Source: Pseudomonadales bacterium (GTDB lineage Bacteria; Pseudomonadota; Gammaproteobacteria; Pseudomonadales; DT-91). Taken from it: a DNA stretch of 64,000 nt. Position numbers and translations under genes: made by a program. Position 1 is the stretch's first letter. Every line of letters begins with the position of its first letter. Positions 19,386-28,443 of this stretch are shown here, one piece after another. Under the pieces are notes generated by a model that saw only the letters and a list, made by a program, of their open reading frames with translations, had not been told where the DNA came from and ran no database searches. Where the stretch lies: NCBI GenBank assembly GCA_013215055.1, contig JABSRQ010000015.1:1-64000 (forward strand), given 5' to 3'.

Positions 19386-19511
19386 TCATTTTTCACTGAT
19401 AAAACTGCTGCGTGGATCTTGCGGCAAAAAAATCTCTTTAGGCTGGCGGTGATAGCTGCTGCGATTTCTAGCGTGTTTCTGTTTCACTTTTTTTCTTTGA
19501 TTAGCTCTCAT
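19386..19511 (-). CDS. Small basic ORF, 41 aa
   Basis: An ATG-started frame reading MRANQRKKVKQKHARNRSSY and so on, ending SSFISEK. It is strongly basic (about one third Lys, Arg or His in the first half) with no hydrophobic segment. It lies between the ilvD terminator and the response-regulator gene, on the strand of the latter but downstream of it. No clear ribosome-binding site is visible. A nucleic-acid-binding or ribosome-associated small protein would fit its charge, but this is only inference. Confidence 0.35.
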   Translation of the reverse strand: MRANQRKKVKQKHARNRSSYHRQPKEIFLPQDPRSSFISEK

Positions 19512-19592
19512 GCTGGCCTCGGCTTATGAAGTTGATGACAGAAACTGCCATAATATTAAACTTCGGCCACCCTGGCCTGATCATCCCTTACA

Positions 19593-19955
19593 TCAGTTTA
19601 CTTGTAGACCCACGTCTTCTAACGCACACTTTAAGTCTTGCCACTCGCCCTTCATAAGCACCGCTTGATAATCCAGGGCAAGCGTCTTTAAAGGCAGATT
19701 CTCAATAGCCCCCGAGATAATAATATAAGGGCAGGAGATGGCTTGATTCTTTAAGACCAAAACGATCTCCGTTAACTCCGCATCGGGTAAATGAGCATCG
19801 GTTATAATCACATCAAAATCATCTTGCCAGTGCTGCGACAAATCTTTTAAACGTTCTATCAATACACATTCAAAATCACCCAGCCACTTACCTAATTGCC
19901 GGCGCAGCAACATCGCATCACAGAGATTATCTTCTATCAGTAATACCTTAATCAT
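19593..19955 (-). CDS. Single-domain response regulator (CheY-like)
   Basis: About 120 aa with only a receiver domain. The acidic pocket is E8-D9 (LLIEDN), the phospho-acceptor is D53 (VIITDAHLP) and the conserved Lys follows in VLMKGEW. No output domain is present, so it must act through protein contact or pass phosphate on. The ATG overlaps the kinase stop by one base (TAATG), which supports this start rather than the upstream ATG at 19976. It is the partner of the kinase just upstream. Confidence 0.88.
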   Translation of the reverse strand: MIKVLLIEDNLCDAMLLRRQLGKWLGDFECVLIERLKDLSQHWQDDFDVIITDAHLPDAELTEIVLVLKNQAISCPYIIISGAIENLPLKTLALDYQAVLMKGEWQDLKCALEDVGLQVN

Positions 19956-21208
19956 TAATGAAATCCGGACGGCCAAGACAAAATAAATTTTGCCCCGTTA
20001 TTGACCTCGGCATAATAATCGATGTTGGCCCCGTGTTTATCAACAATACGTTTACAGGTTGCCAAACCTATACCTGAACCTTCAAATTCGCTGCTGCTAT
20101 GTAAGCGAGTAAAAACAGAAAAAAGTTTCCCGGCCACCGCCATATCAAAACCGGCACCATTATCCGCTATAACAATTAAATGTTTATTACCCTCAAAACT
20201 TTCGCTCACAGATATTTCAGCCTGCGGAGTGTTGCCGGTGTATTTCCACGCATTGGATAAGAGATTGGTGAACAGCAGCCGACACAAGCCCGCATCGGCA
20301 TCAATATAGAGTTTCTCTGCAATGTTTAATTTCACCTGACGCTGGGCATCGTGTTTTTGTAAATCATTGAGAATATCGACACAAAGGGCCGAGAGATCTA
20401 ACTGTTCTTTGTGAATATCGGTTAAAGAAATTTTGGATAATTTCAGCATATCATCGATGATAAATTGCATTTTGCAGGCATTGTCTTGAATCATTTGCAG
20501 GTATTGTATGCCTTCTGCAGGAAAATCTCGGCCAACGTCTTCCAACAAAGCCTCACTGAAGCCCCGTATAGCACGTACCGGGGCCTTTAAATCATGGGAC
20601 ACAGAATGGCTAAATGCGGTTAGTTCTTCATTGGCGATAGCAAGTTCCTCTGTACGCGCCTCAATACGCTGCTCCAACTCCTCATTGAGTTGCTGTAACT
20701 TTACGGCACTTTCACTGCTTTCAATTTCAGCCGCTATGCGGCCGGCAAACAATTCAAAGACCGATTTCACATACTCATCCTGCTCCAGAGGGGCGCAATA
20801 AAGCCCCACAACCAAACCCAAGACCTGATGTTTTCTATCGTATAAAGGTGCGCCTATATACGCTTCTATGTCCATATTCTGCAGTAATATGTCTTTGGGG
20901 AATTTTTCACAAACATCCTGCTTATGAATACAGGTATTTTCATCTACAACATTTTCGCAGGGCGTATCTAATAAGACATAGGAGATATTATCGACAATCT
21001 GATCAGCCTGACAAAGGGCCACGGTTGTTACCGAATGTTGATCTTCAGAGACTCGGCCAATAAACGTGAAATCGGCACCGATACAACGTGCCAACTGAGT
21101 GGTTATTGCATTAAAAAAATCTTGCCCATAGGTATTGGAGACACCCTCCATAACAATAGGTAAGACATCTTGATAGCGGGATATTGTAGACAGCTCTGTC
21201 ACAAGCAT
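19955..21208 (-). CDS. GAF-domain sensor histidine kinase
   Basis: 417 aa, no signal peptide and no membrane helix, so a cytoplasmic sensor. A GAF domain (about residues 25-165) is followed by a coiled coil, a HisKA domain with the phospho-acceptor H205 (FSHSVSHDLKAPVRAIRGF, a phytochrome-kinase-like H-box) and an ATPase domain with the N box (NLLSNAWKYT) and G boxes (DNGAGFDM, GSGIGLATCKRI). The GAF ligand is unknown; the phytochrome-type chromophore cysteine cannot be confirmed. The kinase is translationally coupled to a stand-alone receiver protein, so the pair forms a two-component unit. Confidence 0.9.
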   Translation of the reverse strand: MLVTELSTISRYQDVLPIVMEGVSNTYGQDFFNAITTQLARCIGADFTFIGRVSEDQHSVTTVALCQADQIVDNISYVLLDTPCENVVDENTCIHKQDVCEKFPKDILLQNMDIEAYIGAPLYDRKHQVLGLVVGLYCAPLEQDEYVKSVFELFAGRIAAEIESSESAVKLQQLNEELEQRIEARTEELAIANEELTAFSHSVSHDLKAPVRAIRGFSEALLEDVGRDFPAEGIQYLQMIQDNACKMQFIIDDMLKLSKISLTDIHKEQLDLSALCVDILNDLQKHDAQRQVKLNIAEKLYIDADAGLCRLLFTNLLSNAWKYTGNTPQAEISVSESFEGNKHLIVIADNGAGFDMAVAGKLFSVFTRLHSSSEFEGSGIGLATCKRIVDKHGANIDYYAEVNNGAKFILSWPSGFH

Positions 21209-21373
21209 AACAACACCTATAAAGATTACCTACTAACTATAGGTGTCTTTAAGCGGTGTTTTTATACTTTATCACCATGAAGGACTTGAAGCTTAAGAAC
21301 CGATATCTATTAATATCAACATCGGCCATTTAATGCTTCAGCAGCGCGGGAGATTAAAAAAAAGCTAAAGACC

Positions 21374-22105
21374 TTACAAGCCTTCCTTCCACTTATCAGA
21401 TACAGGGCCAAATACCAGGCGCACTGGATACGCATTATTCTTAGGATTATCCCAGTCTTTGCCGGAACGGAAATCAATCGATTGCGCAGTTTTAGTTAAC
21501 AATGGCGACAGATTTCCCGCCCAGTAGAAGGTTTTCTGCGTATTAGGGAAAAAATATTTGGCAATAAAGACGGTGCTTAGATCTTCACAGGTTTCTTTAT
21601 TCGTGGTGCAAACAACCAGGGTTCCCAGCTCACTCTGGCTAGGCATACGCCAGCTTAATCCTGACTCATTGCGATCTGGATCACATAAGACCGGGTTTGC
21701 GGTATTTTTATCAGCCACATAAGATTTTGTATCACAGCCATTAACCGTAAGAGTACAATCCCCACCATCTTCAGTCCCTGAATTTTGCTTTGCCCCATCA
21801 TCGGGATCGATATAAATATCAAACCAGGTATATGTATTAGCCGAGCTATTGGCATCGACATTTCTATCAATCGCATTACCTTTAACTTCCCAAACTAGGC
21901 CAGTATCTTCATCCAGAACACAGGACCATTGACTATGAACATCCTCCGAGCCCCGCGGATCCCAAGTTACCGTTTGATCAAATAACGTTGAACCGCCAGC
22001 ATCCAATTTTACATAGGGTAATGCTTCAGGTGGCGTAATAGGCACTTCATTACAAGCACTTATAAGCATTGCTGCTAATAACAGGCCGGCCATTTTATAC
22101 AACAT
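21374..22105 (-). CDS. DUF1566-like lipoprotein
   Basis: About 243 aa from the ATG at 22105. The N terminus MLYKMAGLLLAAMLISAC is a lipoprotein signal with lipobox LISAC, which places it in the envelope. The frame runs further up to 22153, but that start would put sixteen extra residues before the signal. The body has the DUF1566 character: D-x-x-TGLVWE near residue 60, a Cys-rich loop and a final region with SFPV/AYPVRLVFG. Proteins of this family are surface or periplasmic and of unknown role. It is alone, downstream of the two-component pair on the same strand but with its own upstream region. Confidence 0.75.
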   Translation of the reverse strand: MLYKMAGLLLAAMLISACNEVPITPPEALPYVKLDAGGSTLFDQTVTWDPRGSEDVHSQWSCVLDEDTGLVWEVKGNAIDRNVDANSSANTYTWFDIYIDPDDGAKQNSGTEDGGDCTLTVNGCDTKSYVADKNTANPVLCDPDRNESGLSWRMPSQSELGTLVVCTTNKETCEDLSTVFIAKYFFPNTQKTFYWAGNLSPLLTKTAQSIDFRSGKDWDNPKNNAYPVRLVFGPVSDKWKEGL

Positions 22106-22153
22106 ATGATAAATCCCAGGATGACATAGCGCACTGAAGGCTATAAAAAGCAA

Positions 22154-22916
22154 AGGTTTTGGCTACACGTTTACGCGTAGCTCTTATTATTTCCCCTATC
22201 ATAAAAGAAATTCCATCTGTTCACAATTCGAGCTGAAAGCAATAGCTTACAAAGACACAATTCTTTAACAAATTCACCACACGATATTGCTTACAACTTT
22301 CATCAATATGCACCTCTTTTTTCAGAATAAATTGCAATATAAACAGCCTGTTGTATTCCAGAGATTGAGCTAGACTTGAATTAGGCAATGGATGATTTAG
22401 ACGGGCTATATCACTAAGGGCGCAGCTATCCCAGCGACTCTGGAAAAAGGTATAACGCTATCAGCGCCAAAAAAACAAGACAGGTCAATATTAAGACCAA
22501 GAACGTGAAGAAAAGCGTGAAGAAAGACCGGTTAAGATAGAGACCTATTCGGTATAGAAAACGGATAAAGCCATCGCCAATAAGATCGGTTTTTAACTGA
22601 CCTTTTAAAAAACGCGACTAAGCCGCGCTAAAAATAAAATTAACCCGGTAGTGATTTTATCGGGTTAATTATCTGCCTGTTCATTATAAAACCTTTTTAT
22701 ACATCCTCTCTATACCGCCTAAATGTGCCCTTTATTGCCCAACGGTGTAAAAGATTGTCAGCCACTTCACCTCGTACCACCCGCCTTAAACCTCATCCTC
22801 ACTAAAACATGTACAAAAAAATTATTTCAACCTGGCTAGATAATTGCTTATGTCGTGTGATAGAGAGCAAAAAAACTGCGTCACACAATGAATATTGGGA
22901 AGTATAAAAATACATA
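22154..22916. other. 763-base gap with a hairpin and possible degraded coding
   Basis: No intact gene is visible. Between about 22380 and 22600 the plus strand has short stretches that read as coding but are broken by stops (an EREEKREERPVKIETY-like segment near 22500, then KTDKAIANKIGF), suggesting a decayed gene that I cannot name. An inverted repeat (ATTAACCCG / CGGGTTAAT) at 22639-22669 could form a hairpin but lacks a T run. The last 200 bases are A+T-rich and probably carry the promoter of the next gene. Confidence 0.35.
22639..22669 (+). terminator. Hairpin, possible weak terminator
   Basis: A perfect 9-base stem (ATTAACCCG / CGGGTTAAT) with a 13-base loop. There is no T tract behind it, so factor-independent termination is doubtful. 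Confidence 0.45.
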
Positions 22917-23741
22917 ATGGATACGCTTAGCACCACTTATCAAATTTCTCTGCTAGATAATGAGAATCAAAAAAAACGCACAGAGACATTTCACTTTATT
23001 TTTGAAGAGCAGAGCTTTGAACTTTTAGCCTCAGACAACAGTGAAACTGGCGCCCTACCTTTTTGGACTGAACTTGAATACCGGCAATGCAGCCACTGCC
23101 CGCTGTCTACCGATACACATACACATTGCCCTATTGCCAGCCAATTGCATCAGGTTGTCAGCCGCTTTGATGATTGCAGCTCGATTGATACGGTTGAACT
23201 TGAGGTGATTACCAGCGATAAACGAGTGATTCAAAACACCGATTTACAACATGCCATCACTTCGATGTTAAATTTAATTTTTCCCAGCTGCGGCTGCCCC
23301 CAAACCCAGAAACTAAAACCGTTGGCACGATTTCATCTGCCGATGATTTCGGAGGAAGAAATCATTTTCCGTACCACTAGCATGTTTTTATTGGGCTCTT
23401 ATTTTCGCCAAGATAAAAACGATGAGACGGCTAATTTTTCGCAGTTAACCGCGTTTTATCAGCAAATGCATATATTGAATAAAGCCCTGGCAAGCCGGCT
23501 ACAAACAGCCACACAGTCCGATGCCTGTAAAAACGCCATCACGCTGCAAGATATGTACGCCACGTTAATCCCGGTTTTATTGGAAGATCAACTGGTTGAA
23601 ATGCGTCAATTTTTTCAAGACTTCATTCTCGACGATAAAAAAACCAGCCTAAGCGCCGACACGCAGGGTTTCTCCCTAAGTTTAAGTCCGCTTAATGAAC
23701 CATCACAGAGCAAGGCCGTTTACACCCTGCCCGATAATTAA
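22917..23741 (+). CDS. Cys/His-rich hypothetical protein
   Basis: 274 aa, soluble, no signal peptide. Two cysteine-rich places stand out: CSHCPL followed by a His-rich stretch and HCPIA (about residues 59-78), and FPSCGCPQ (near residue 125). This spacing could bind a metal or a small cluster. The rest is helical and acidic. I recall similar CxHCPL...CPIA proteins of unknown function (DUF6901-like) in gammaproteobacteria, but this is memory, not a search. It has an ATG at 22917 after an A-rich leader and is not clearly in an operon. Confidence 0.6.
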   Translation: MDTLSTTYQISLLDNENQKKRTETFHFIFEEQSFELLASDNSETGALPFWTELEYRQCSHCPLSTDTHTHCPIASQLHQVVSRFDDCSSIDTVELEVITSDKRVIQNTDLQHAITSMLNLIFPSCGCPQTQKLKPLARFHLPMISEEEIIFRTTSMFLLGSYFRQDKNDETANFSQLTAFYQQMHILNKALASRLQTATQSDACKNAITLQDMYATLIPVLLEDQLVEMRQFFQDFILDDKKTSLSADTQGFSLSLSPLNEPSQSKAVYTLPDN

Positions 23742-23996
23742 ACCACGCTCTTTTTCACACCTGCACCCCAGATTTATTCATGGCGTTTATCGCCATGCGG
23801 ACGGGATCATAATATCCCCCCCCTTTCCAAGGCCAAATGAAGCCATCACGCTCTACCGGAGATGGCCTCTGATAACCCTCCAAAGAAGCACAGCCGCAAT
23901 TCTAGCAAGTTTTTTATAACGAATAATTTCAAGGGATATTGCAGATCAGGTAATAAAGAGCGCGGAGTTATAGCTTATTTATTGTCTCTAGAGATT

Positions 23997-24028
23997 AAGC
24001 CTGCCCCCCTCCGAAGAGGGGCAGGCTT
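23997..24028 (-). terminator. Strong hairpin terminator of the Rieske gene
   Basis: An 11-base GC-rich stem (AAGCCTGCCCC / GGGGCAGGCTT), only 33 bases beyond the minus-strand stop at 24061. The T run is weak on either strand, so it may act in both directions or with a factor. The stretch between 23742 and 23996 contains a small hairpin (CATGGCG / CGCCATG at 23779-23797) and nothing else I can name. Confidence 0.7.
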
Positions 24029-24060
24029 AGCGGAAAGCCGAAAACGTAAAATCGTTTTAA

Positions 24061-25089
24061 TTAAGACACTTCTTTGATGTTAACCAGGTTATCTGGCACT
24101 TCATCATATTCAACGTAGAACTTGCTATACCACTTACGAAACTTAGCAATCGGGCCATCACCATCACATAAAATAGGAATCGGGCGGTAAACCTTGTTCT
24201 GCCAGATCGGCCTATCTTCTTCCAGTTGCTGAATAATATCGGCTTTAATCGCCGCATTAACACCCCCGGCAGGCACCACTCCGTTGACTTTTTTCTGTAA
24301 GAAACCGAAGTTCACTTCAATGTTCTCTTCATCAATCGGCGTCATATTACCCATTAATATCGTGTCACAAATGCCACCAAAAGTGGTTACTGCCTGGCCT
24401 GGGCCATTGCTATAAAAAGCAATATTACCGTCTACCTGACCCCGAGGAGTATCTAACTTAGAGGTTAAGACCACGTTACGTGCATAACCATCAAACACTG
24501 CCTCACCCACATCGGGGATATGCGCAGTGCCATGTACATAGCAAAAATGCGCTGGATCTGCTCCATTTTCAGCAATTTCCTGAATATGGGTGCCTATGTG
24601 ATAGCGATGATTTTCAATTTCGCCCCACTCATCACTATCAATCGCCGCTTCCGGTAATTCACGCACTTCAAATAAAGGCTTTTGTTTAGGATCAGGATGA
24701 TACCAAACCCAAATAACCTGGTTACGCTCTACAACATCATAAGCAGGCATACACTGCTTATCTTTTACTTTAGGTGGAATGTTTTTAGCGTAAGGCACAT
24801 CTTTACATTCGCCGTCACCGTTAAACTTCCAGCCATGGAAAGGGCATACAATCGTCTCACCCTGAACTTCACCGCCATTACCATTAAACTCATGAATGCC
24901 GTAACCCAAATGTGCCCCCATATGTGGACAATAGGCATCGATACATTTAACCGCACCGGATTCAGTACGGAATAAAACCCTATCTTTAGCGAAATATTTA
25001 ATCGGTTTGGCTTCGCCTACAGCTAACTCGCTGGAATAAGATACGTGGAACCAACCAAATGGAATAGGCATCGGATAGCGTTTAGACAT
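24061..25089 (-). CDS. Rieske non-haem iron oxygenase, KshA-like
   Basis: 342 aa. The Rieske [2Fe-2S] ligands are C54-x-H56 and C82-x2-H85 (CPHMGAH and CPFHGWKF). The mononuclear iron site is in the block ENGADPAHFCYVHGTAHIPD with N175, D178, H181 and H186. This arrangement and the length are typical of 3-ketosteroid 9-alpha-hydroxylase oxygenase and related enzymes, which need a separate ferredoxin reductase not present nearby. Steroid substrate is inferred from family resemblance. It is divergent from ccoN and shares its 164-base promoter region. It starts at ATG 25089 with GGAGACAAATT upstream as the ribosome-binding site. Confidence 0.85.
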   Translation of the reverse strand: MSKRYPMPIPFGWFHVSYSSELAVGEAKPIKYFAKDRVLFRTESGAVKCIDAYCPHMGAHLGYGIHEFNGNGGEVQGETIVCPFHGWKFNGDGECKDVPYAKNIPPKVKDKQCMPAYDVVERNQVIWVWYHPDPKQKPLFEVRELPEAAIDSDEWGEIENHRYHIGTHIQEIAENGADPAHFCYVHGTAHIPDVGEAVFDGYARNVVLTSKLDTPRGQVDGNIAFYSNGPGQAVTTFGGICDTILMGNMTPIDEENIEVNFGFLQKKVNGVVPAGGVNAAIKADIIQQLEEDRPIWQNKVYRPIPILCDGDGPIAKFRKWYSKFYVEYDEVPDNLVNIKEVS

Positions 25090-25182
25090 AATTTGTCTCC
25101 TGAATTCTGCTCTCTTTTTAAACTAATCTATATTGATCTATAATTTACGTTGCCTATTTTGTCTGTTAGCAGATTTTCTACT

Positions 25183-25196
25183 TTGATCTACATCAT
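25183..25196 (+). promoter_or_regulatory. FNR/ANR-type box upstream of ccoN
   Basis: TTGATCTACATCAT matches the FNR consensus TTGAT-N4-ATCAA except the last base. It lies 57 bases upstream of the ccoN start, in the intergenic region shared with the Rieske gene. Oxygen control of cbb3 oxidase genes by FNR/ANR proteins is well established. Confidence 0.65.
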
Positions 25197-25253
25197 AGAA
25201 GTGTTACTTTGCGCCGTGGACAATAGTCGCATTGTTTTTCTTAGGAGCCACTC

Positions 25254-26678
25254 TTGAAACTCGACCACCCCGAATACAATTATAAAGTCGTCCAACAGTT
25301 TGCAGTCATGACTGTAATCTGGGGCGTAGTAGGCATGTTGGTAGGCCTCACCATTGCCGCACAGCTAGCCTGGCCTGCATTAAATTTTGACCTGCCTTGG
25401 TTATCGTTTGGACGATTACGTCCATTACACACCAACACAGTCATCTTTGCCTTTGGGGGATGTGCGTTATTCTCCACCTCTCTCTACGTTGTACAACGCA
25501 CCTGTCATGTACGCCTGTTTTCAGACAAGCTTGCATCGGTTGTGTTCTGGGGCTGGCAGCTGGTTATCTTGCTTGGCGTCATTACATTACCTATGGGTTT
25601 CACCTCGGGTAAAGAATACGCCGAATACGAATGGCCTATAGACATTTTACTCGCCGTCGTCTGGGTGCTGTATGCGGTCTTGTTCTTCGGCACGATCACT
25701 AAACGCAGAACCAGCCACATCTATGTAGCCAACTGGTTCTTCGGTGCATTTATCATCACCGTTGCCATATTACATATCGTTAACAGCGCGGTTGTTCCGG
25801 TCACCCTGACCAAGTCTTATTCAGTGTATGCCGGTGCCGTGGATGCCATGATTCAATGGTGGTATGGACATAATGCAGTAGGTTTCTTCTTAACCGCCGG
25901 TTTCCTGGGTATCATGTACTACTTCGTACCTAAGCAAGCTGAACGTCCGGTTTATTCTTACCGTTTATCGATTGTGCATTTCTGGGCGCTGATCTCTGTT
26001 TACATCTGGGCCGGCCCACATCATCTACATTACACCGCATTACCTGATTGGACTCAGAGCCTGGGTATGGCGATGTCTATGATCCTGTTAGCGCCTTCTT
26101 GGGGCGGCATGATCAACGGTATGATGACCTTATCGGGCGCTTGGCATAAACTACGTACCGATCCCATTTTACGCTTCCTGGTTGTTTCTTTATCTTTCTA
26201 CGGTATGTCTACATTTGAAGGCCCCATGATGGCAATCAAAACCGTTAACGCCTTATCGCATTACACAGACTGGACCATCGGCCATGTACATTCCGGCGCC
26301 TTAGGTTGGGTTGCCATGGTTTCTATAGGCGCGGTTTACCATATGATTCCACTGGTATTTGGCGCGACCGCCATGTACAGCACCACATTAATCAATATTC
26401 ACTTCTGGTTAGCGACTGCAGGCACGGTTCTTTACATCGCCTCCATGTGGGTTAACGGCTTGATACAGGGTCTGATGTGGCGTGCATACAACACCGACGG
26501 TACCTTGACCTATAGCTTTGCTGAATCGGTATTAGCCAGTCATCCGGGTTATGTTGTACGTTTCCTTGGTGGTCTATTATTCCTGACTGGCATGTTATTT
26601 ATGACTTACAACATGTTTAAAACCATTCAAATGGCCAAGAAAAACACATCTGATACAGCGATGGAGCCAGCAGCATGA
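25254..26678 (+). CDS. ccoN: Cytochrome cbb3 oxidase subunit I
   Basis: 474 aa, about twelve membrane helices. This is the haem b/haem b3-copper B subunit that reduces oxygen to water and pumps protons with high oxygen affinity. Visible are histidine-bearing blocks typical of the family ([74 protein letters not shown]). The start codon is TTG at 25254, with AGGAG at 25243 and a six-base spacing; no ATG gives a better N terminus. Its last four bases overlap ccoO. An FNR-type box lies upstream. Confidence 0.97.
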   Translation: MKLDHPEYNYKVVQQFAVMTVIWGVVGMLVGLTIAAQLAWPALNFDLPWLSFGRLRPLHTNTVIFAFGGCALFSTSLYVVQRTCHVRLFSDKLASVVFWGWQLVILLGVITLPMGFTSGKEYAEYEWPIDILLAVVWVLYAVLFFGTITKRRTSHIYVANWFFGAFIITVAILHIVNSAVVPVTLTKSYSVYAGAVDAMIQWWYGHNAVGFFLTAGFLGIMYYFVPKQAERPVYSYRLSIVHFWALISVYIWAGPHHLHYTALPDWTQSLGMAMSMILLAPSWGGMINGMMTLSGAWHKLRTDPILRFLVVSLSFYGMSTFEGPMMAIKTVNALSHYTDWTIGHVHSGALGWVAMVSIGAVYHMIPLVFGATAMYSTTLINIHFWLATAGTVLYIASMWVNGLIQGLMWRAYNTDGTLTYSFAESVLASHPGYVVRFLGGLLFLTGMLFMTYNMFKTIQMAKKNTSDTAMEPAA

Positions 26679-27283
26679 ACCATGATCTAGTAGAAAAAAA
26701 TATTGGCTTAATGATGGTACTGATCGTGGTTGCGATCAGCTTCGGAGCCCTGGTTGAAATTGTGCCATTATTTTTCCAGGCCGAAACCACCGAACCTGTT
26801 GAAGGCTTAAAGCCATTAAACGCCCAGCAGCTAGAAGGCCGTGATATCTACATCCGTGAAGGCTGTAATGTTTGTCACTCGCAGATGATTCGTCCTTTAC
26901 GTGCTGAAACCGAGCGCTACGGTCACTACTCGGTTGCCGGAGAGTCTGTTTATGAACATCCATTTTTATGGGGCTCCAAACGTACAGGCCCTGATTTAGC
27001 CCGTGTAGGTGGACGTTATTCTGATGATTGGCACAAACTGCATCTATATAACCCACGTGATGTTGTTCCTGAGTCAAATATGCCTTCATTCCCATGGTTA
27101 TGGGAAAACAAGATTGACTCAGAAATCACCGGTAAACGCATGGCCGCACTTAGAATGGTGGGTGTACCTTACACCGATGAAGATATCGCCGGTGCCGCCG
27201 CTAAAACCAAAGATCTACTTGAGATCGACGCGCTGGTAGCGTACCTGCAGCAGTTGGGTACCGTTATCAAGCATCGTCGCTAG
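26675..27283 (+). CDS. ccoO: Cytochrome cbb3 oxidase subunit II (monohaem cytochrome c)
   Basis: 202 aa, N-terminal membrane anchor (residues about 8-32, [24 protein letters not shown]), then a periplasmic cytochrome c domain. The haem c attachment motif is [12 protein letters not shown], and a distal methionine is available in the [10 protein letters not shown] block. It passes electrons from CcoP to CcoN. It overlaps ccoN by four bases (ATGA), so translation is coupled; ccoQ starts nine bases after its stop. Confidence 0.97.
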   Translation: MNHDLVEKNIGLMMVLIVVAISFGALVEIVPLFFQAETTEPVEGLKPLNAQQLEGRDIYIREGCNVCHSQMIRPLRAETERYGHYSVAGESVYEHPFLWGSKRTGPDLARVGGRYSDDWHKLHLYNPRDVVPESNMPSFPWLWENKIDSEITGKRMAALRMVGVPYTDEDIAGAAAKTKDLLEIDALVAYLQQLGTVIKHRR

Positions 27284-27292
27284 GAACTGGCT

Positions 27293-27445
27293 ATGGATTT
27301 TGATATTAATTTTCTGAGATCAGTCTTCACCTTACTTTTATTTATTGGCTTTGTTTCCATGTCAGTGCTGATTTTCATACGCCCCAAGGGGGCGTATGAC
27401 GAAGCCGCCAATGTACTTTTTGAGGAGCCCAAAGATCATGAGTAG
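27293..27445 (+). CDS. ccoQ: Cytochrome cbb3 oxidase small subunit
   Basis: 50 aa (MDFDINFLRSVFTLLLF..., ending PKDHE) with one membrane helix of about 20 residues and the FIRPKGAYDEAANVLFEEP tail typical of CcoQ. It stabilises the oxidase complex. It lies between ccoO and ccoP and overlaps the ccoP start by eight bases. Confidence 0.9.
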   Translation: MDFDINFLRSVFTLLLFIGFVSMSVLIFIRPKGAYDEAANVLFEEPKDHE

Positions 27446-28352
27446 TTTTTGGAGTTTATGGATTATTATTTTAACAACGACCTGTGTAGGTCTTGTTAGT
27501 TGGCTTTTGTTTATTACCAACCGTGAAAATACCACGGGGGAGACCACCGGTCATGAATATGACGGTATTGAAGAGTATGACAACCCGATGCCATCCTGGT
27601 GGGTCAAGATGTTTGTTGGCTCCATCATCTTTGCCATCGCTTATCTGGTCATCTACCCGGGTATGGGTACATATAAAGGTATTTTTGCTTATATTTCCAG
27701 TGAAGAGGCCTATAAGGATGGCTGGACTTCAGTCGGCCAATGGCAAATAGAACAAGAAGCCGGTGAAGCGCAGTTCATGCAGCAATCCAAAGAATATGTC
27801 GCCGTACCTGCCGCCAGTCTGGTAGAAAACCACGGTGCATTACGTATGGGCCGACGCTTGTTTAAGAGCAATTGTTCCGTATGTCACGGCAGCGACGGCA
27901 AAGGCACTTACGCCTTCCCTAATCTGACTGACGATGTCTGGTTATATGGCGGCACGGAAGAGAACATCAAACAAACCATCACCTACGGTAGAAATGGCAC
28001 CATGCCTTCATGGGGCAAGGTCTTAGGTACCGATTTGGATGCGATGGCAGTTTATATCAAGTCACTTAACAGTGCCGATACACGTAAAGATGCTGAAAAC
28101 AATCCTATGCATGAGAAGTTTCAGATGTTGTGTACGGCGTGTCATGGTAAAGATGCTCAAGGCAGCCAGATTGTTGGCGCACCTAGCTTAACTAACGACA
28201 ACTGGTTATACGGCGGCAGCCTGGCCGAAATCAAACTGACTATCGATCAAGGTCGTAGCGGTGTGATGCCAGCACATGAAAATAAATTATCTAAAGAGCG
28301 TATCCACTTGCTGACAGCCTATGTGATGTCTTTAAGCCACGTTCCAGAATAA
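27438..28352 (+). CDS. ccoP: Cytochrome cbb3 oxidase subunit III (dihaem cytochrome c)
   Basis: 304 aa from the ATG at 27438, which overlaps ccoQ by eight bases. A longer frame begins at 27396, but that start falls inside ccoQ and does not fit the family. After two N-terminal membrane helices (about residues 3-22 and 55-80, with MPSWWVKMF before the second) come two cytochrome c domains: CSVCHGSDGKG and CTACHGKDAQG, with MPSWGKVL and GVMPAHENKL carrying the axial methionines. It receives electrons from soluble cytochrome c. The operon ends with a hairpin terminator at 28382. Confidence 0.97.
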   Translation: MSSFWSLWIIILTTTCVGLVSWLLFITNRENTTGETTGHEYDGIEEYDNPMPSWWVKMFVGSIIFAIAYLVIYPGMGTYKGIFAYISSEEAYKDGWTSVGQWQIEQEAGEAQFMQQSKEYVAVPAASLVENHGALRMGRRLFKSNCSVCHGSDGKGTYAFPNLTDDVWLYGGTEENIKQTITYGRNGTMPSWGKVLGTDLDAMAVYIKSLNSADTRKDAENNPMHEKFQMLCTACHGKDAQGSQIVGAPSLTNDNWLYGGSLAEIKLTIDQGRSGVMPAHENKLSKERIHLLTAYVMSLSHVPE

Positions 28353-28381
28353 TCTTTTCATCCGGCCTGTAATGGCTAGCT

Positions 28382-28423
28382 AATCCCGGCCTCTTATTTT
28401 ATCGATAAATGCCGGGATTTCTT
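28382..28423 (+). terminator. Hairpin terminator after ccoNOQP
   Basis: A perfect 9-base stem (AATCCCGGC / GCCGGGATT) with a 20-base loop, followed by TCTTT. It may lower transcription into ccoG, the first assembly gene. Confidence 0.7.
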
Positions 28424-28443
28424 TACCTCTGATACCTGCAGCT

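Noticed and set aside
25183-25196. A second FNR-type site near 25130 (TTGATCTATAAT)
   Set aside because: Only the left half fits the consensus; too weak to list.
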